Positions 34,360 through 43,661 of a DNA stretch of 64,000 nucleotides are shown here, piece after piece (positions within the stretch are counted from its first letter, which is position 1; each line of letters opens with the position of its first letter). A program made the position numbers and the translations under genes. Under the pieces are notes generated by a model that was given only the letters and a program-made list of their open reading frames with translations, was not told the origin of the DNA and ran no database searches. The stretch covers positions 744,001 to 808,000 of the forward strand of contig NZ_JACSQL010000002.1 in NCBI RefSeq assembly GCF_014836635.1, written 5' to 3'. The DNA comes from Paenibacillus gallinarum (lineage in GTDB: Bacteria; Bacillota; Bacilli; Paenibacillales; Paenibacillaceae).

Positions 34360-34902
34360 TTAGGCCTTGATAAAGCTAGGATCTGGGTACGGGTCTGCAA
34401 CCCAGCCATTCTGCTCAATAAATAATCGAACAGCAATAATTTGTTTGTTATCCATAAGTGTAAAGAAGTGAGGCGTGTTTTCAGGAACAGAAATGACATC
34501 ACCTGGCTCAAGCTCTACGTTAAAGTAGCCTGTTTGTTCGTCACCTTTAATGATAAAGATCCCTTTACCAGAAACGATTGCACGAATCTCATCTTCTGCA
34601 TGCGTGTGAATTTCTTCAAACTTAGCAAGCTTCTCTTCCAGATCAGGAGTAGCTTCTGACAGAGTGATGATATCCCAGATTTGATAACCTCGGCGGGCAG
34701 CCAAATCTTTAATTTCGGTATCGTAAACATCCAGAATTTGTTGTTTTTCTTCATCATTTAATACGAAGTTATTTTGAAGTTCAACTGGAAGTTTAGAAGC
34801 ATCCCATTTTTCAAAAAGCACTTCATATTGATTGAGGAAGGAACGAACATTATCTTCGCCTGTGATTCTTTCGTTCGTGTTTCGAATTAAGATTTCTGCC
34901 AT
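34360..34902 (-). CDS. mtnD: Acireductone dioxygenase (methionine salvage)
   Basis: Cupin enzyme, 180 residues, which converts acireductone to the methionine precursor 2-keto-4-methylthiobutyrate (iron form). The metal-binding pattern HTHAEDE (two His and a Glu) and the later His in TPHFF are present. Methionine salvage usually needs mtnKABCX genes, which are not in this window. It is divergent from metH, the other methionine-forming gene, with about 200 bases between. No S-box consensus is recognisable in that gap. Start with GAGGGAAAG upstream. Confidence 0.92.
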   Translation of the reverse strand: MAEILIRNTNERITGEDNVRSFLNQYEVLFEKWDASKLPVELQNNFVLNDEEKQQILDVYDTEIKDLAARRGYQIWDIITLSEATPDLEEKLAKFEEIHTHAEDEIRAIVSGKGIFIIKGDEQTGYFNVELEPGDVISVPENTPHFFTLMDNKQIIAVRLFIEQNGWVADPYPDPSFIKA

Positions 34903-35100
34903 TTACTTTCCCTCTTTTCCACTTGGTTTAATTGCTATTATAGCGAATATTCTCCTTTTTGTCGATTGACTTTTAGTCAGTTATCCTCATTATTATCCTG
35001 AAAACATTGTTATGACGAGGTTCTTTGTAATTTAAATATTCTTTCATAAAAATTCCTTTTCTGCTAAACTTAGACGTAACGTTTGGCGGGAGGTATAAGG

Positions 35101-38100
35101 GTGAATAAAATCAGTTTGCAAGAAGCATTACAGAAGCGAATATTAATCTTAGATGGTGCTATGGGTACCATGATTCAACAGGAAGACCTGACTGCTGAAG
35201 ATTTTGGCGGGGAGGAACTGGATGGATGCAATGAAATGCTAGTGCTCACAAGACCTGAAATTATCCAAACAATACATGAACGTTACCTAGAAGCGGGTGC
35301 GGATCTTATTGAAACAAACACCTTTGGTGCAACTTCTGTTGTTTTGGCTGAATATGATATACAAGATAAGGCGAGAGAAATCAATCTGGTTGCTGCAAAG
35401 CTTGCAAGAGCAGCTGTAGATAAATATAGTACTCCGGAGTCCCCTCGTTATGTCATCGGAGCCATGGGTCCTACAACTAAGACGTTATCTGTAACAGGTG
35501 GAGTTACATTTGATGAACTAATTGAGAGTTATGAAGAACAGACTCTAGCTTTGATTGATGGAGGCGTTGATGCGCTTCTCCTTGAAACATGTCAAGATAC
35601 ATTGAATGTAAAAGCGGGTAGTATAGGAATTCGTAATGCTTTTGAAGCTCGTAATATAACACTGCCTATTATGATATCGGGTACCATTGAACCCATGGGT
35701 ACGACATTGGCAGGTCAAAATATAGAATCTTTTTATGTCTCGTTAGAACATCTGAGTCCAATATCGATTGGACTTAACTGTGCGACAGGCCCAGAATTCA
35801 TGAGAGATCACATTCGTACACTTTCTGCCATGTCAAGCGTTGCCGTTAGTTGTTATCCAAATGCCGGTCTGCCAGATGAGAATGGTCACTACCATGAATC
35901 CCCTGATTCTTTAGCTGTGAAAATCGCTGCCTTTGCGGAGCAGGGATGGCTTAATATTGCCGGAGGATGCTGCGGAACAACTCCGCAACATATCCGTGCA
36001 TTAAAGGACAAGCTGGATCTGATTGAACCTCGTCCGCTAACGGGTACACACCCTCCGGCAATCTCCGGGATTGATCCTGTTTATATCGAACAAGACAATC
36101 GCCCTTATATGGTAGGGGAGAGGACGAATGTGCTGGGGTCACGTAAATTTAAACGACTCATTGTCGAAGGTAAGTATGAAGAAGCTTCTGAAGTCGCTCG
36201 CGCCCAAGTTAAAAATGGAGCCCAGGTCGTTGATATCTGTGTACAAGATCCTGACCGTGATGAGACAGAGGATATGCGGAAGTTTTTAGAGTTGGTTGTG
36301 AAAAAAGTGAAAGTTCCATTAATGATTGATACAACCGATGCTGATGTGATTGATCTCTCTTTACAGTATTCTCAGGGTAAAGCTATTATCAACTCTATTA
36401 ATTTAGAAGATGGTGAAGAAAAGTTTGAAAAAGTGACACCTATTCTTCGTAAATATGGCGGAGCGGTCGTTGTAGGTACAATAGATGAGCGGGGTCAGGC
36501 GATTACCCGTGAAGATAAGCTTGAAGTAGCGAAGCGTTCGTACGATCTTTTAGTCAATAAATATCATCTGCGTCCTGAAGACATTATTTTTGATACCCTT
36601 GTTTTCCCCGTTGGTACAGGAGACGAACAGTATATCGGTTCTGCAGGAGAGACGATTGAAGGAATCCGTCTGATCAAGGAAGCATTGCCTGAAACACATA
36701 CGATTTTGGGTGTTAGTAATGTTTCTTTTGGTCTGCCGGAAGCGGGTAGAGAAGTCCTGAACTCTGTATTTTTATACGAATGTACAAAGGCGGGTCTCGA
36801 TTATGCGATTGTAAACACTGAGAAGGTAGAACGTTATGCTTCGATTACGCCAGAAGATAGAAAACTGGCAGAAGATTTAATCTACCGGACCAGTGACGAG
36901 ACGTTAGCTGCTTTTGTAGCAGCCTTTCGTAATAAAAAAGTAGAGAAAAAAGAAAAAATCTCGAATCTTTCCCTTGAAGAACGTCTTGCGACCTATGTAG
37001 TTGAAGGCAGTAAAGAAGGCCTTATACCCGATTTGGAACTCGCGAGAGCGAAATACAGCCCGCTTCAGATTATTAATGGCCCTTTAATGAAAGGGATGGA
37101 AGAAGTCGGAAGACTGTTTAATAATAATGAGCTGATTGTTGCTGAAGTGCTCCAGAGCGCAGAAGTGATGAAAGCCTCTGTATCGTACCTAGAACAATTT
37201 ATGCAGAAGAACGAAACTTCTGTAAAAGGAAAAATCATGCTCGCCACTGTAAAAGGTGATGTACATGACATTGGCAAAAATCTAGTAGAGATCATTCTAG
37301 CCAATAACGGTTACCAGATTGTGAATTTGGGTATAAAAGTACCACCGGAACGAATTATCGAATCTTTCCGTGAAGAGAAAGTGGATGCGATTGGTCTGTC
37401 CGGATTGCTCGTAAAATCTGCTCAACAAATGGTAATGACTGCACAGGATTTACGTAATGCGGGCATTGACGTACCTATTATGGTTGGGGGCGCTGCGCTT
37501 ACACGCAAGTTCACGAGAACCCGGATCAGACCCGAGTATAATGGGATGGTTCTTTATGCTAAAGATGCGATGGATGGTCTTGATATTGCGAACAAATTAA
37601 TGGATCCGGTGAGCAGAGAAGTGATGGTTATGGAGATGGAACGGGAACAAGAAGCGGAGGCAAATGCAGCCGATAAAGTGATTTCTCTTCCTAAACTTAC
37701 TCGGGTTGAACGTTCCAAGATTTCAGTTGATGCTCCTGTATATCAGCCGCCAGATCTTGTAAGACACACGCTTCGTAATTACCCAATAGGACATATTCTT
37801 CCTTATGTGAACATGCAGATGTTGCTGGGTCATCATTTAGGGCTTAAAGGGAATGTAGAACAATTGCTAGCAGCTGGCGACCCCAAGGCGGTTCAGCTGA
37901 AGCAAACGGTTGATGAAATTATGGACCTTGCTGTAAGAGATGGAATTATTAAAGCGAATGCAATGTATCGATTTTTCCCAGCTCAGTCTAAAGGAAACGA
38001 AATTATCATATACGATCCCGAAGATCATACCAAAGTATTACACACGTTTGAGTTTCCTCGTCAAAAGGTCGAACCACATTTGTGTCTCTCGGACTTTCTG

Positions 38101-38541
38101 AAACCCGTAGAATCCGGTACAATGGATTATGTCGGTTTTCTCGTGGTCACAGCAGGACATGGAATTTCGGAACTCGCTCAGGTTTGGAAAGAAAAAGGCG
38201 ATTACTTGAGATTTCATGCTCTGCAGTCGATTGCATTAGAAGTGGCAGAAGGACTTGCAGAACGCATTCATCATATGATGCGGGATACTTGGGGATTCTC
38301 AGATCCTCCTGAAATGACGATGAAACAGCGTCTAGGGGCCAGGTATCAAGGAATCAGGGTATCGTTTGGTTATCCGGCTTGTCCTGATCTTGAAGATCAA
38401 GGTCCTCTGTTTGAACTAATGCATCCGGAAGATATCGGGGTAGAACTGACCGAAGGATTTATGATGGAACCGGAAGCTTCGGTTTCAGCGATGGTGTTCA
38501 GCCATCCGGAGGCGCAATATTTTAACGTGGAAAAAGCGTGA
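35101..38541 (+). CDS. metH: Cobalamin-dependent methionine synthase
   Basis: Transfers methyl from methyltetrahydrofolate via B12 to homocysteine. 1146 residues with all modules in order: homocysteine-binding barrel with zinc cysteines (GGCCGTT, C290 and C291, and one in NCATGPE), pterin-binding barrel, B12 helical cap, B12 Rossmann domain with DVHDIG (H722 is the axial cobalt ligand), and the C-terminal SAM-dependent reactivation domain (RxGARYQGIRVSFGYPACPD). GTG 35101 with GGGAGG upstream is chosen over TTG 35083. Requires cobalamin uptake or synthesis elsewhere. Confidence 0.97.
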   Translation: MNKISLQEALQKRILILDGAMGTMIQQEDLTAEDFGGEELDGCNEMLVLTRPEIIQTIHERYLEAGADLIETNTFGATSVVLAEYDIQDKAREINLVAAKLARAAVDKYSTPESPRYVIGAMGPTTKTLSVTGGVTFDELIESYEEQTLALIDGGVDALLLETCQDTLNVKAGSIGIRNAFEARNITLPIMISGTIEPMGTTLAGQNIESFYVSLEHLSPISIGLNCATGPEFMRDHIRTLSAMSSVAVSCYPNAGLPDENGHYHESPDSLAVKIAAFAEQGWLNIAGGCCGTTPQHIRALKDKLDLIEPRPLTGTHPPAISGIDPVYIEQDNRPYMVGERTNVLGSRKFKRLIVEGKYEEASEVARAQVKNGAQVVDICVQDPDRDETEDMRKFLELVVKKVKVPLMIDTTDADVIDLSLQYSQGKAIINSINLEDGEEKFEKVTPILRKYGGAVVVGTIDERGQAITREDKLEVAKRSYDLLVNKYHLRPEDIIFDTLVFPVGTGDEQYIGSAGETIEGIRLIKEALPETHTILGVSNVSFGLPEAGREVLNSVFLYECTKAGLDYAIVNTEKVERYASITPEDRKLAEDLIYRTSDETLAAFVAAFRNKKVEKKEKISNLSLEERLATYVVEGSKEGLIPDLELARAKYSPLQIINGPLMKGMEEVGRLFNNNELIVAEVLQSAEVMKASVSYLEQFMQKNETSVKGKIMLATVKGDVHDIGKNLVEIILANNGYQIVNLGIKVPPERIIESFREEKVDAIGLSGLLVKSAQQMVMTAQDLRNAGIDVPIMVGGAALTRKFTRTRIRPEYNGMVLYAKDAMDGLDIANKLMDPVSREVMVMEMEREQEAEANAADKVISLPKLTRVERSKISVDAPVYQPPDLVRHTLRNYPIGHILPYVNMQMLLGHHLGLKGNVEQLLAAGDPKAVQLKQTVDEIMDLAVRDGIIKANAMYRFFPAQSKGNEIIIYDPEDHTKVLHTFEFPRQKVEPHLCLSDFLKPVESGTMDYVGFLVVTAGHGISELAQVWKEKGDYLRFHALQSIALEVAEGLAERIHHMMRDTWGFSDPPEMTMKQRLGARYQGIRVSFGYPACPDLEDQGPLFELMHPEDIGVELTEGFMMEPEASVSAMVFSHPEAQYFNVEKA

Positions 38542-38561
38542 AAATGTAGAACAAAGTAAGG

Positions 38562-38592
38562 AATCCTCCGATCCTAAATCGGGGGATTTTTA
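38562..38592 (+). terminator. metH terminator
   Basis: AATCCTCCGAT/ATCGGGGGATT stem (G-U allowed) with a 5-base loop, then TTTTT. Confidence 0.85.
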
Positions 38593-38623
38593 TCATTCAT
38601 AGAGTAAGATGAGGTGTAATATT

Positions 38624-39541
38624 ATGGAATTATATTTTTTAGGAACAAATGCAGGAGTACCGTCGCTGCAGCGTAACGTAACTTCGATTGCACTGCGGCT
38701 AATGGAGGAACGCCGGTCGATGTGGCTGTTTGACTGCGGGGAAGGCACGCAACATCAATTTTTGAAATCACCCCTTAAACTTAGTAAGCTTGAAAAAATC
38801 TTTATTACTCATTTACACGGCGATCATATCTTTGGTTTGCCTGGCTTATTGTCAAGCAGGGCTTACCAAGGCGGTGTAACACCGCTTACGATATATGGCC
38901 CCCCTGGAATTCGTAAATACGTGGAGACTTCGCTGGAGTTAAGTCAGTCTCGTGTGAATTATGAGCTGAACATTGTGGAACATCAGGGTGGCATTATTTT
39001 TGAAGATGATATGTTTGTAGTAGAGTCGGCGCTACTTGAACATCGGATTGATAGTTACGGCTACCGAATCATGGAAAAAGATCGCCCTGGAAGCATTGAT
39101 CCTTCAAAACTTGCCGTGCATGGGCTCAAACCGGGTCCTCTATTTGGAAGATTAAAACGCGGCGAAAGCATCGAACTTGAAGATGGTGTTATCGTTCATC
39201 CAGCAGACGTACTTGGCTCACCGAAACCGGGTAAAGTCATTACAATTCTAGGCGATACGAGACCTACCCCAAATGTGGTGCCTTTATCGGCAGGTGCTGA
39301 TGTTATTGTCCATGAAGCTACCTTCTTGCATGAACTTGCTTCTACAGCTCACGAATATTATCATAGTACGGCCCTTCAAGCTGCTGAAGCGGCAAAAGAG
39401 GCGGGTGCAGGTAGACTGATTTTGACTCACTTTAGCTCAAGATACAAAGATGCAGAACATCTCGAACCCTTGCTTTTGGAGGCACAGTCTGTTTTTCCGA
39501 ACACAAGACTTGCTATGGAACATGAGTTAATCCAAATCTGA
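38624..39541 (+). CDS. rnz: Ribonuclease Z
   Basis: Metallo-beta-lactamase-fold endonuclease that removes 3' trailers from tRNA precursors. 305 residues. The zinc motif THLHGDH is at 62-68, with later His and Asp ligands in GDTRPT and VHEATFLHE, and HFSSRY near the end. The RNA-gripping exosite arm is in the middle (residues about 150-190). ATG 38624 with GAGGTG upstream is used; ATG 38609 is an earlier in-frame codon without such a site. Confidence 0.95.
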   Translation: MELYFLGTNAGVPSLQRNVTSIALRLMEERRSMWLFDCGEGTQHQFLKSPLKLSKLEKIFITHLHGDHIFGLPGLLSSRAYQGGVTPLTIYGPPGIRKYVETSLELSQSRVNYELNIVEHQGGIIFEDDMFVVESALLEHRIDSYGYRIMEKDRPGSIDPSKLAVHGLKPGPLFGRLKRGESIELEDGVIVHPADVLGSPKPGKVITILGDTRPTPNVVPLSAGADVIVHEATFLHELASTAHEYYHSTALQAAEAAKEAGAGRLILTHFSSRYKDAEHLEPLLLEAQSVFPNTRLAMEHELIQI

Positions 39542-39697
39542 TTTTATAAGACTTGGAAACAAGTATCACTTGAAAAATAAGACGTGCAAATTGTGTGTTA
39601 TTTCTGCTTTGCAATCCTCTTAAAAAGATTGTACGATGGGCATAATGCTTATTTATATAAGAATATGAACTTGTCTTTTGAAAGGAGTACTACAGCT

Positions 39698-40480
39698 ATG
39701 AATTCACCTAAAGCTTACTTGTTAGACTTAGACGGAACAATCTATCACGGAAAACATCGTATTGATGGAGCGGATTTGCTAATTCAGCATTTAAAAAGTT
39801 CCAACATACCTTACCTATATGTAACGAATAATTCATCGAGAACACCAGAAGGAGTAGCAGAGCATCTAAGATCTCTTGGAATAGAAGCGGCCGGAGAAGA
39901 AGTGTGTACATCTGCGGTGGCAGCGGCTGAATATGTGGCTTCTGAATCACCTGGTGCCAAAGTTGCATTTATCGGTGAAGATGGACTGGAGAAAGCACTA
40001 ATCTCCGCAGGACTTCATATTACCGAAGAATCACCAGAGTACGTAATTCAGGGTATTGACCGTGAATTTACATATGAAAAGCTGACAAAAGCGCTTCGTT
40101 GGATTATGGGAGGGGCAAAATTCATTTTAACTAACCCTGATCTACAGCTGCCAGCAGACGATGGACTGACACCGGGCGCAGGAACTCTGGGAGCGGCAAT
40201 TGAAGCCGCATCGGGTGTGAAACCCGTGGTAATCGGAAAACCATCCAGCATTCTTATGAAGCATGCCATTGATCGTCTTGGTCTTCCTGCTAGCGAGGTT
40301 GCGGTTATTGGAGACAATATGCGAACTGATATTGCTGCTGGAGAAGCGGCTGGATGTCGTTCTATTCTTGTACTAACCGGAGTTACGACGGAAGCGAATC
40401 TAGAGACTCACATGCGTGCGACCGGCATTAAACCAAATGAAATTCATAAAAATCTTCATGAATTGATAACCACCATCTAA
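39698..40480 (+). CDS. NagD/AraL-type HAD IIA phosphatase
   Basis: 260 residues. N-terminal LLDLDGTIYHG (nucleophile D10, acid D12), VTNNSSRTPEGV with motif II, the C2A cap, GKPSSILMKHA with motif III Lys, and GDNMRTDIAAG with motif IV. This is the TIGR01457-like family near p-nitrophenylphosphatase/NagD, which dephosphorylates small sugar or nucleotide phosphates; the substrate here is unknown. Start at ATG 39698 with AAAGGAG upstream; an upstream ATG 39584 would add a long non-homologous extension. Confidence 0.88.
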   Translation: MNSPKAYLLDLDGTIYHGKHRIDGADLLIQHLKSSNIPYLYVTNNSSRTPEGVAEHLRSLGIEAAGEEVCTSAVAAAEYVASESPGAKVAFIGEDGLEKALISAGLHITEESPEYVIQGIDREFTYEKLTKALRWIMGGAKFILTNPDLQLPADDGLTPGAGTLGAAIEAASGVKPVVIGKPSSILMKHAIDRLGLPASEVAVIGDNMRTDIAAGEAAGCRSILVLTGVTTEANLETHMRATGIKPNEIHKNLHELITTI

Positions 40481-40533
40481 CAAGAACATAGAATAAACTA
40501 TTTATATAGCATCAAGGGAAGGAAGAGGTTCAT

Positions 40534-41352
40534 ATGCCGGAATTACCGGAGATGGAGAACTACCGAAAGTTATTATCTGAACGATTACTGGATCAATCCA
40601 TTACGAACGTTACCATTAGTCGTGAAAAATCAATAAATGTAACTCCAGAAGTTTTTGAAAAAGAACTTGTAAATGAGCGGATTGTTTATATCGAGCGTAG
40701 GGGCAAACATTTGATTTTTCATATGAGTACGGGTAAAAGATTAGTACTGCATCTCATGCTGGGAGGCATACTTTATATCGGAACAGAACAAGAGCGTCCG
40801 AAACGGTCAACCCAAGTGGAAATAGAATTTGGTGAAGTCGTTCTTTATTTTATCGGCCTGAGACTCGGTTATCTTCACTTATTGAGTGCTAAAGAAACGG
40901 ATGAGCTCATGAAGGATCTTGGACCAGAACCTCTTGACTATCGTTTTACGTTAGAAAAGTTCAAAGACCGTTTAAAAGGTAGAAGAGGTACGATAAAAAC
41001 AACACTTGTGAATCAGCGTGTCATTGCTGGAATTGGGAACTGTTATTCCGATGAAATCGCCTATGCTGCCAGTCTAAGACCTGATACGAAAATACAAGAT
41101 GTTCTTCTTAACGAGGATGCTTTATCAAGACTCTATCATGCGATCCAATCTGTTCTGCGCGAAGCGACTGCAGGCGGGGGTTATATGGAAATGCCGCTGT
41201 ATGCAGGTGACGAATTGACAGGAAAGTATGATGAGCAGTGCCGTGTCTACGACCGAGAGGGAGAGACCTGCACGAGATGTAACGAGGGGATCATTAATAA
41301 AGTGGAGATTACCGGGAAGAAAGCATTCTTCTGCCCCGTATGTCAGCATTGA
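40534..41352 (+). CDS. Fpg/Nei-family DNA glycosylase
   Basis: Base excision repair glycosylase/AP lyase, 272 residues. It starts MPELPEMENYR, so the catalytic N-terminal Pro2 and Glu3 are kept, but the usual PEVET is replaced by PEMEN, which suggests a paralogue of canonical MutM rather than MutM itself. The lysine in RRGKHL and a C-terminal zinc finger (CTRC ... CPVC) are present. Substrate preference (8-oxoG or oxidised pyrimidines) cannot be told. Its end overlaps the nfo start by 13 bases, so glycosylase and AP endonuclease are made together. Confidence 0.85.
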   Translation: MPELPEMENYRKLLSERLLDQSITNVTISREKSINVTPEVFEKELVNERIVYIERRGKHLIFHMSTGKRLVLHLMLGGILYIGTEQERPKRSTQVEIEFGEVVLYFIGLRLGYLHLLSAKETDELMKDLGPEPLDYRFTLEKFKDRLKGRRGTIKTTLVNQRVIAGIGNCYSDEIAYAASLRPDTKIQDVLLNEDALSRLYHAIQSVLREATAGGGYMEMPLYAGDELTGKYDEQCRVYDREGETCTRCNEGIINKVEITGKKAFFCPVCQH

Positions 41353-42200
41353 ACCCTAACTTATATATAGGTAGTCATGTAAGTACTCGCGGGGGTTATT
41401 CGAAAGCAGCTCAAAGAGCATTTGATATGGGAGCCAATGCTTTTCAGTACTTTCCGAAAAATCCTCGAGGACTTCGTGTGAAAAATTTTGATATGACAGA
41501 AGCAATGCGTTGCAAAGCTTTCTGTATTAAATATGGGCTTCGATCTATCGCTCACTCTCCCTATCCTACGAATCCCGCTCTGGGTCATAGCAAAGGAGAT
41601 CGTCATTACCAAGGGATGGTAGCTTCCTTACAAAATGATCTGCACATTGCGGAAGCTTGTGGTTCAGCGGGTGTTGTCGTTCATTTTGGGCATGCAAAGA
41701 TGAGTGATCCGCTTGTTGGGTATCGTCATATTATTCAGTTTTTAGAAGATGTCCTAACAGGCTGGAAAGGCGAATCCAAGATTTTAATCGAAAATCAAGC
41801 AGGGGATCATGGCCCCATGGGTACGACTATCGAAGAAATGGTGCAAATACGAAATTTGTCCCGATACGCTGACTCGATTGGTTTTTGTTTTGATACGTGT
41901 CATGCCTATGCGAGCGGTCTATGGAATGGTTCAGAAGATTCAGAACTGATTGAAAAAGGACGAAGTCTGGGCTATTTTGATGCGCTTATTGCCATTCATG
42001 TAAATGATTCAAAGTATGGATATCGTTCTAATAAAGACCGCCATGAACGAGTGGGTAAAGGATATATAGGGGAGAACGGGCTAGCCTGGCTGTTACAGCA
42101 AAAAGACGTGAAGGGCTCTATATGGGTACTGGAAACTGAAACAGGTGAAGATGGAACTCATCAGGAAGACATTGAGTTAATTCGAACTTGGATAACTTGA
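41340..42200 (+). CDS. nfo: Endonuclease IV (deoxyribonuclease IV)
   Basis: AP endonuclease of the xylose-isomerase-like TIM barrel, 286 residues. Conserved metal-binding segments are visible: GSHVSTRGG at the start, AHSPYPTN, VVHFGH, LIENQAG, FDTCHAYASG, HVNDSK and the H-x-R VGKGYIG. It cuts 5' to abasic sites, downstream of a glycosylase; the preceding overlapping gene provides one. Ends 26 bases before the next start. Confidence 0.95.
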   Translation: MSALNPNLYIGSHVSTRGGYSKAAQRAFDMGANAFQYFPKNPRGLRVKNFDMTEAMRCKAFCIKYGLRSIAHSPYPTNPALGHSKGDRHYQGMVASLQNDLHIAEACGSAGVVVHFGHAKMSDPLVGYRHIIQFLEDVLTGWKGESKILIENQAGDHGPMGTTIEEMVQIRNLSRYADSIGFCFDTCHAYASGLWNGSEDSELIEKGRSLGYFDALIAIHVNDSKYGYRSNKDRHERVGKGYIGENGLAWLLQQKDVKGSIWVLETETGEDGTHQEDIELIRTWIT

Positions 42201-42226
42201 AAGCTGTTTTAGAAAGGTGGGGAAGA

Positions 42227-42571
42227 ATGAACTTATTTCTGGATGATTATCGAACATGTCCACCTGGATTTACACTTGCAAGGGATGTAGAAGAGTGTAA
42301 GCTGCTTCTTATTGAATACGATGTAAATATTTTATCGTTGGATTTTGATCTAGGTTATGGAAATCCGACGGGTCTTGATATTGCTTCGTTTATCGTGAAT
42401 AAGCAGATGTATCCCAATGCAATTTATTTGCATACTTCAAGTGATGCTGGACGAAGAGCAATGTATGAATTACTATACATGAATAAGCCGGATCGTACCG
42501 AAGTTCATAATGGCCCTATGCCGCAGGAGCTACTTGAACAAATTGCGCAAGCATCGAGAACCAAACAATGA
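42227..42571 (+). CDS. Cyclic-phosphate processing receiver domain protein
   Basis: 114 residues. The start MNLFLDDYRTCPPGF, with the paired Asp after LFL, is characteristic of the short cREC (cyclic-phosphate processing receiver) family, which is often next to RNA 2',3'-phosphate handling enzymes. LSLDFDLGYGNPTGLDIA is the second conserved region. Function is not shown. ATG 42227 has AAAGGTGGGG upstream. The stop overlaps the next start (ATGA), placing it in the same operon as the thioredoxin-like and ABC genes. Confidence 0.8.
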   Translation: MNLFLDDYRTCPPGFTLARDVEECKLLLIEYDVNILSLDFDLGYGNPTGLDIASFIVNKQMYPNAIYLHTSSDAGRRAMYELLYMNKPDRTEVHNGPMPQELLEQIAQASRTKQ

Positions 42572-42885
42572 AACCTATTTCGCAAAATGAAATTTTACGA
42601 ATGGCATGGGAAGGGAAAGCCTTTGCTCTGTATGTGTATACTCCTTTATGCGGCACTTGTCAGGCGGGTATACGAATGCTTGAAGTGGCAGAGTATCTCT
42701 TGCCAGAAGGGATCCTGTATGAAGCAAATATAGCAGATATCCAGAACGTGGTTCAGCAATATCAGATTACGAGTGTACCCGCTTTACTATTGTTTAGCGG
42801 AGAGAAGCAACTTCCGACTCACATTTATAAAATGGAATCGGCTCAGCATTTGTTGAATCAAATCAGGAGGGTGATTTCTTCATGA
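42568..42885 (+). CDS. Thioredoxin-like protein
   Basis: 105 residues, small thioredoxin fold with CGTC (C28-C31) in YVYTPLCGTCQAG and the cis-proline in ITSVPALLLF. It is not a full-length thioredoxin A; these short versions often have unknown targets. Start overlaps the upstream gene and its stop overlaps the ABC ATPase start. Confidence 0.85.
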   Translation: MKPISQNEILRMAWEGKAFALYVYTPLCGTCQAGIRMLEVAEYLLPEGILYEANIADIQNVVQQYQITSVPALLLFSGEKQLPTHIYKMESAQHLLNQIRRVISS

Positions 42886-43655
42886 TTGGGATGCAAAATG
42901 TATCACTTCAGCGCGGTGACAAGCTTATTCTTGATGATGTAAACATTCAAATGGGCAAAGATGAAAATTGGGTCATTTTAGGAAGAAACGGAAGCGGAAA
43001 AACGACGATTCTTGAAATGATGATGGGCTATTTGTTCCCATCTAAAGGGAAAGTGAACGTACTGGGATATACCTATGGAGAATGTGACGTCCGTGAAGTC
43101 CGTAAAGAAATCGGCTACATTAGTCAAACATTAATAGAAAAGCTGGCGTTAAAAGATCCAGTGTGGGAAGTAGTCGCTACCGGAGCTTACGCTTTTTTGC
43201 GTTTCTATCAGCACATCCCGGATGAAGTGAAAGAAGAAGCGCATGCCAAACTTGCGGATATCGGATTTTCCCATCTAGCACAACAGCCTTTTGGGACACT
43301 ATCACAAGGGGAACGTAAAAAGGTGCTCCTAGCCAGGTCGCTTATGGCCCATCCCAAATTGCTGATTATGGACGAGCCCTGCGCTGGTTTAGATCTGTAT
43401 GAACGGGAGAATATGTTGCTCGCGATAGATAATTTAAGAAAACAAGATATTGCTGTTGTGTATGTAACGCATCATATTGAAGAGATTATGCCCTTATTTA
43501 CTCATATTGCGCTTATAAAAGATGGGAAGGTAGCTGCGGCTGGTCCTAAAAAAGAAGTATTAACAAAAGAAACAATAATGGAAACGTACGGAATTTCTGT
43601 GGAGCTGGATTGGTTTCATGAACGCCCTTGGATACGAGTATGCAGTGGAGGTTAA
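42882..43655 (+). CDS. Stand-alone ABC ATPase (YlmA/ModF-like)
   Basis: 257 residues. Walker A GRNGSGKTT (34-42), signature LSQGERKKVLLAR, Walker B LLIMDEPCAGLD and switch histidine VTHH. There is no permease nearby. The LSQGE signature, rather than LSGGQ, and the single domain resemble YlmA/ModF-type ATPases that are not always transporters. It overlaps the thioredoxin-like gene by 4 bases. Role unknown. Confidence 0.85.
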   Translation: MIGMQNVSLQRGDKLILDDVNIQMGKDENWVILGRNGSGKTTILEMMMGYLFPSKGKVNVLGYTYGECDVREVRKEIGYISQTLIEKLALKDPVWEVVATGAYAFLRFYQHIPDEVKEEAHAKLADIGFSHLAQQPFGTLSQGERKKVLLARSLMAHPKLLIMDEPCAGLDLYERENMLLAIDNLRKQDIAVVYVTHHIEEIMPLFTHIALIKDGKVAAAGPKKEVLTKETIMETYGISVELDWFHERPWIRVCSGG

Positions 43656-43661
43656 TAAGAA

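Noticed and set aside
34903..35100. S-box or other SAM riboswitch between mtnD and metH
   Set aside because: The gap is too short for both directions and lacks the S-box core sequences; no regulatory RNA can be claimed.
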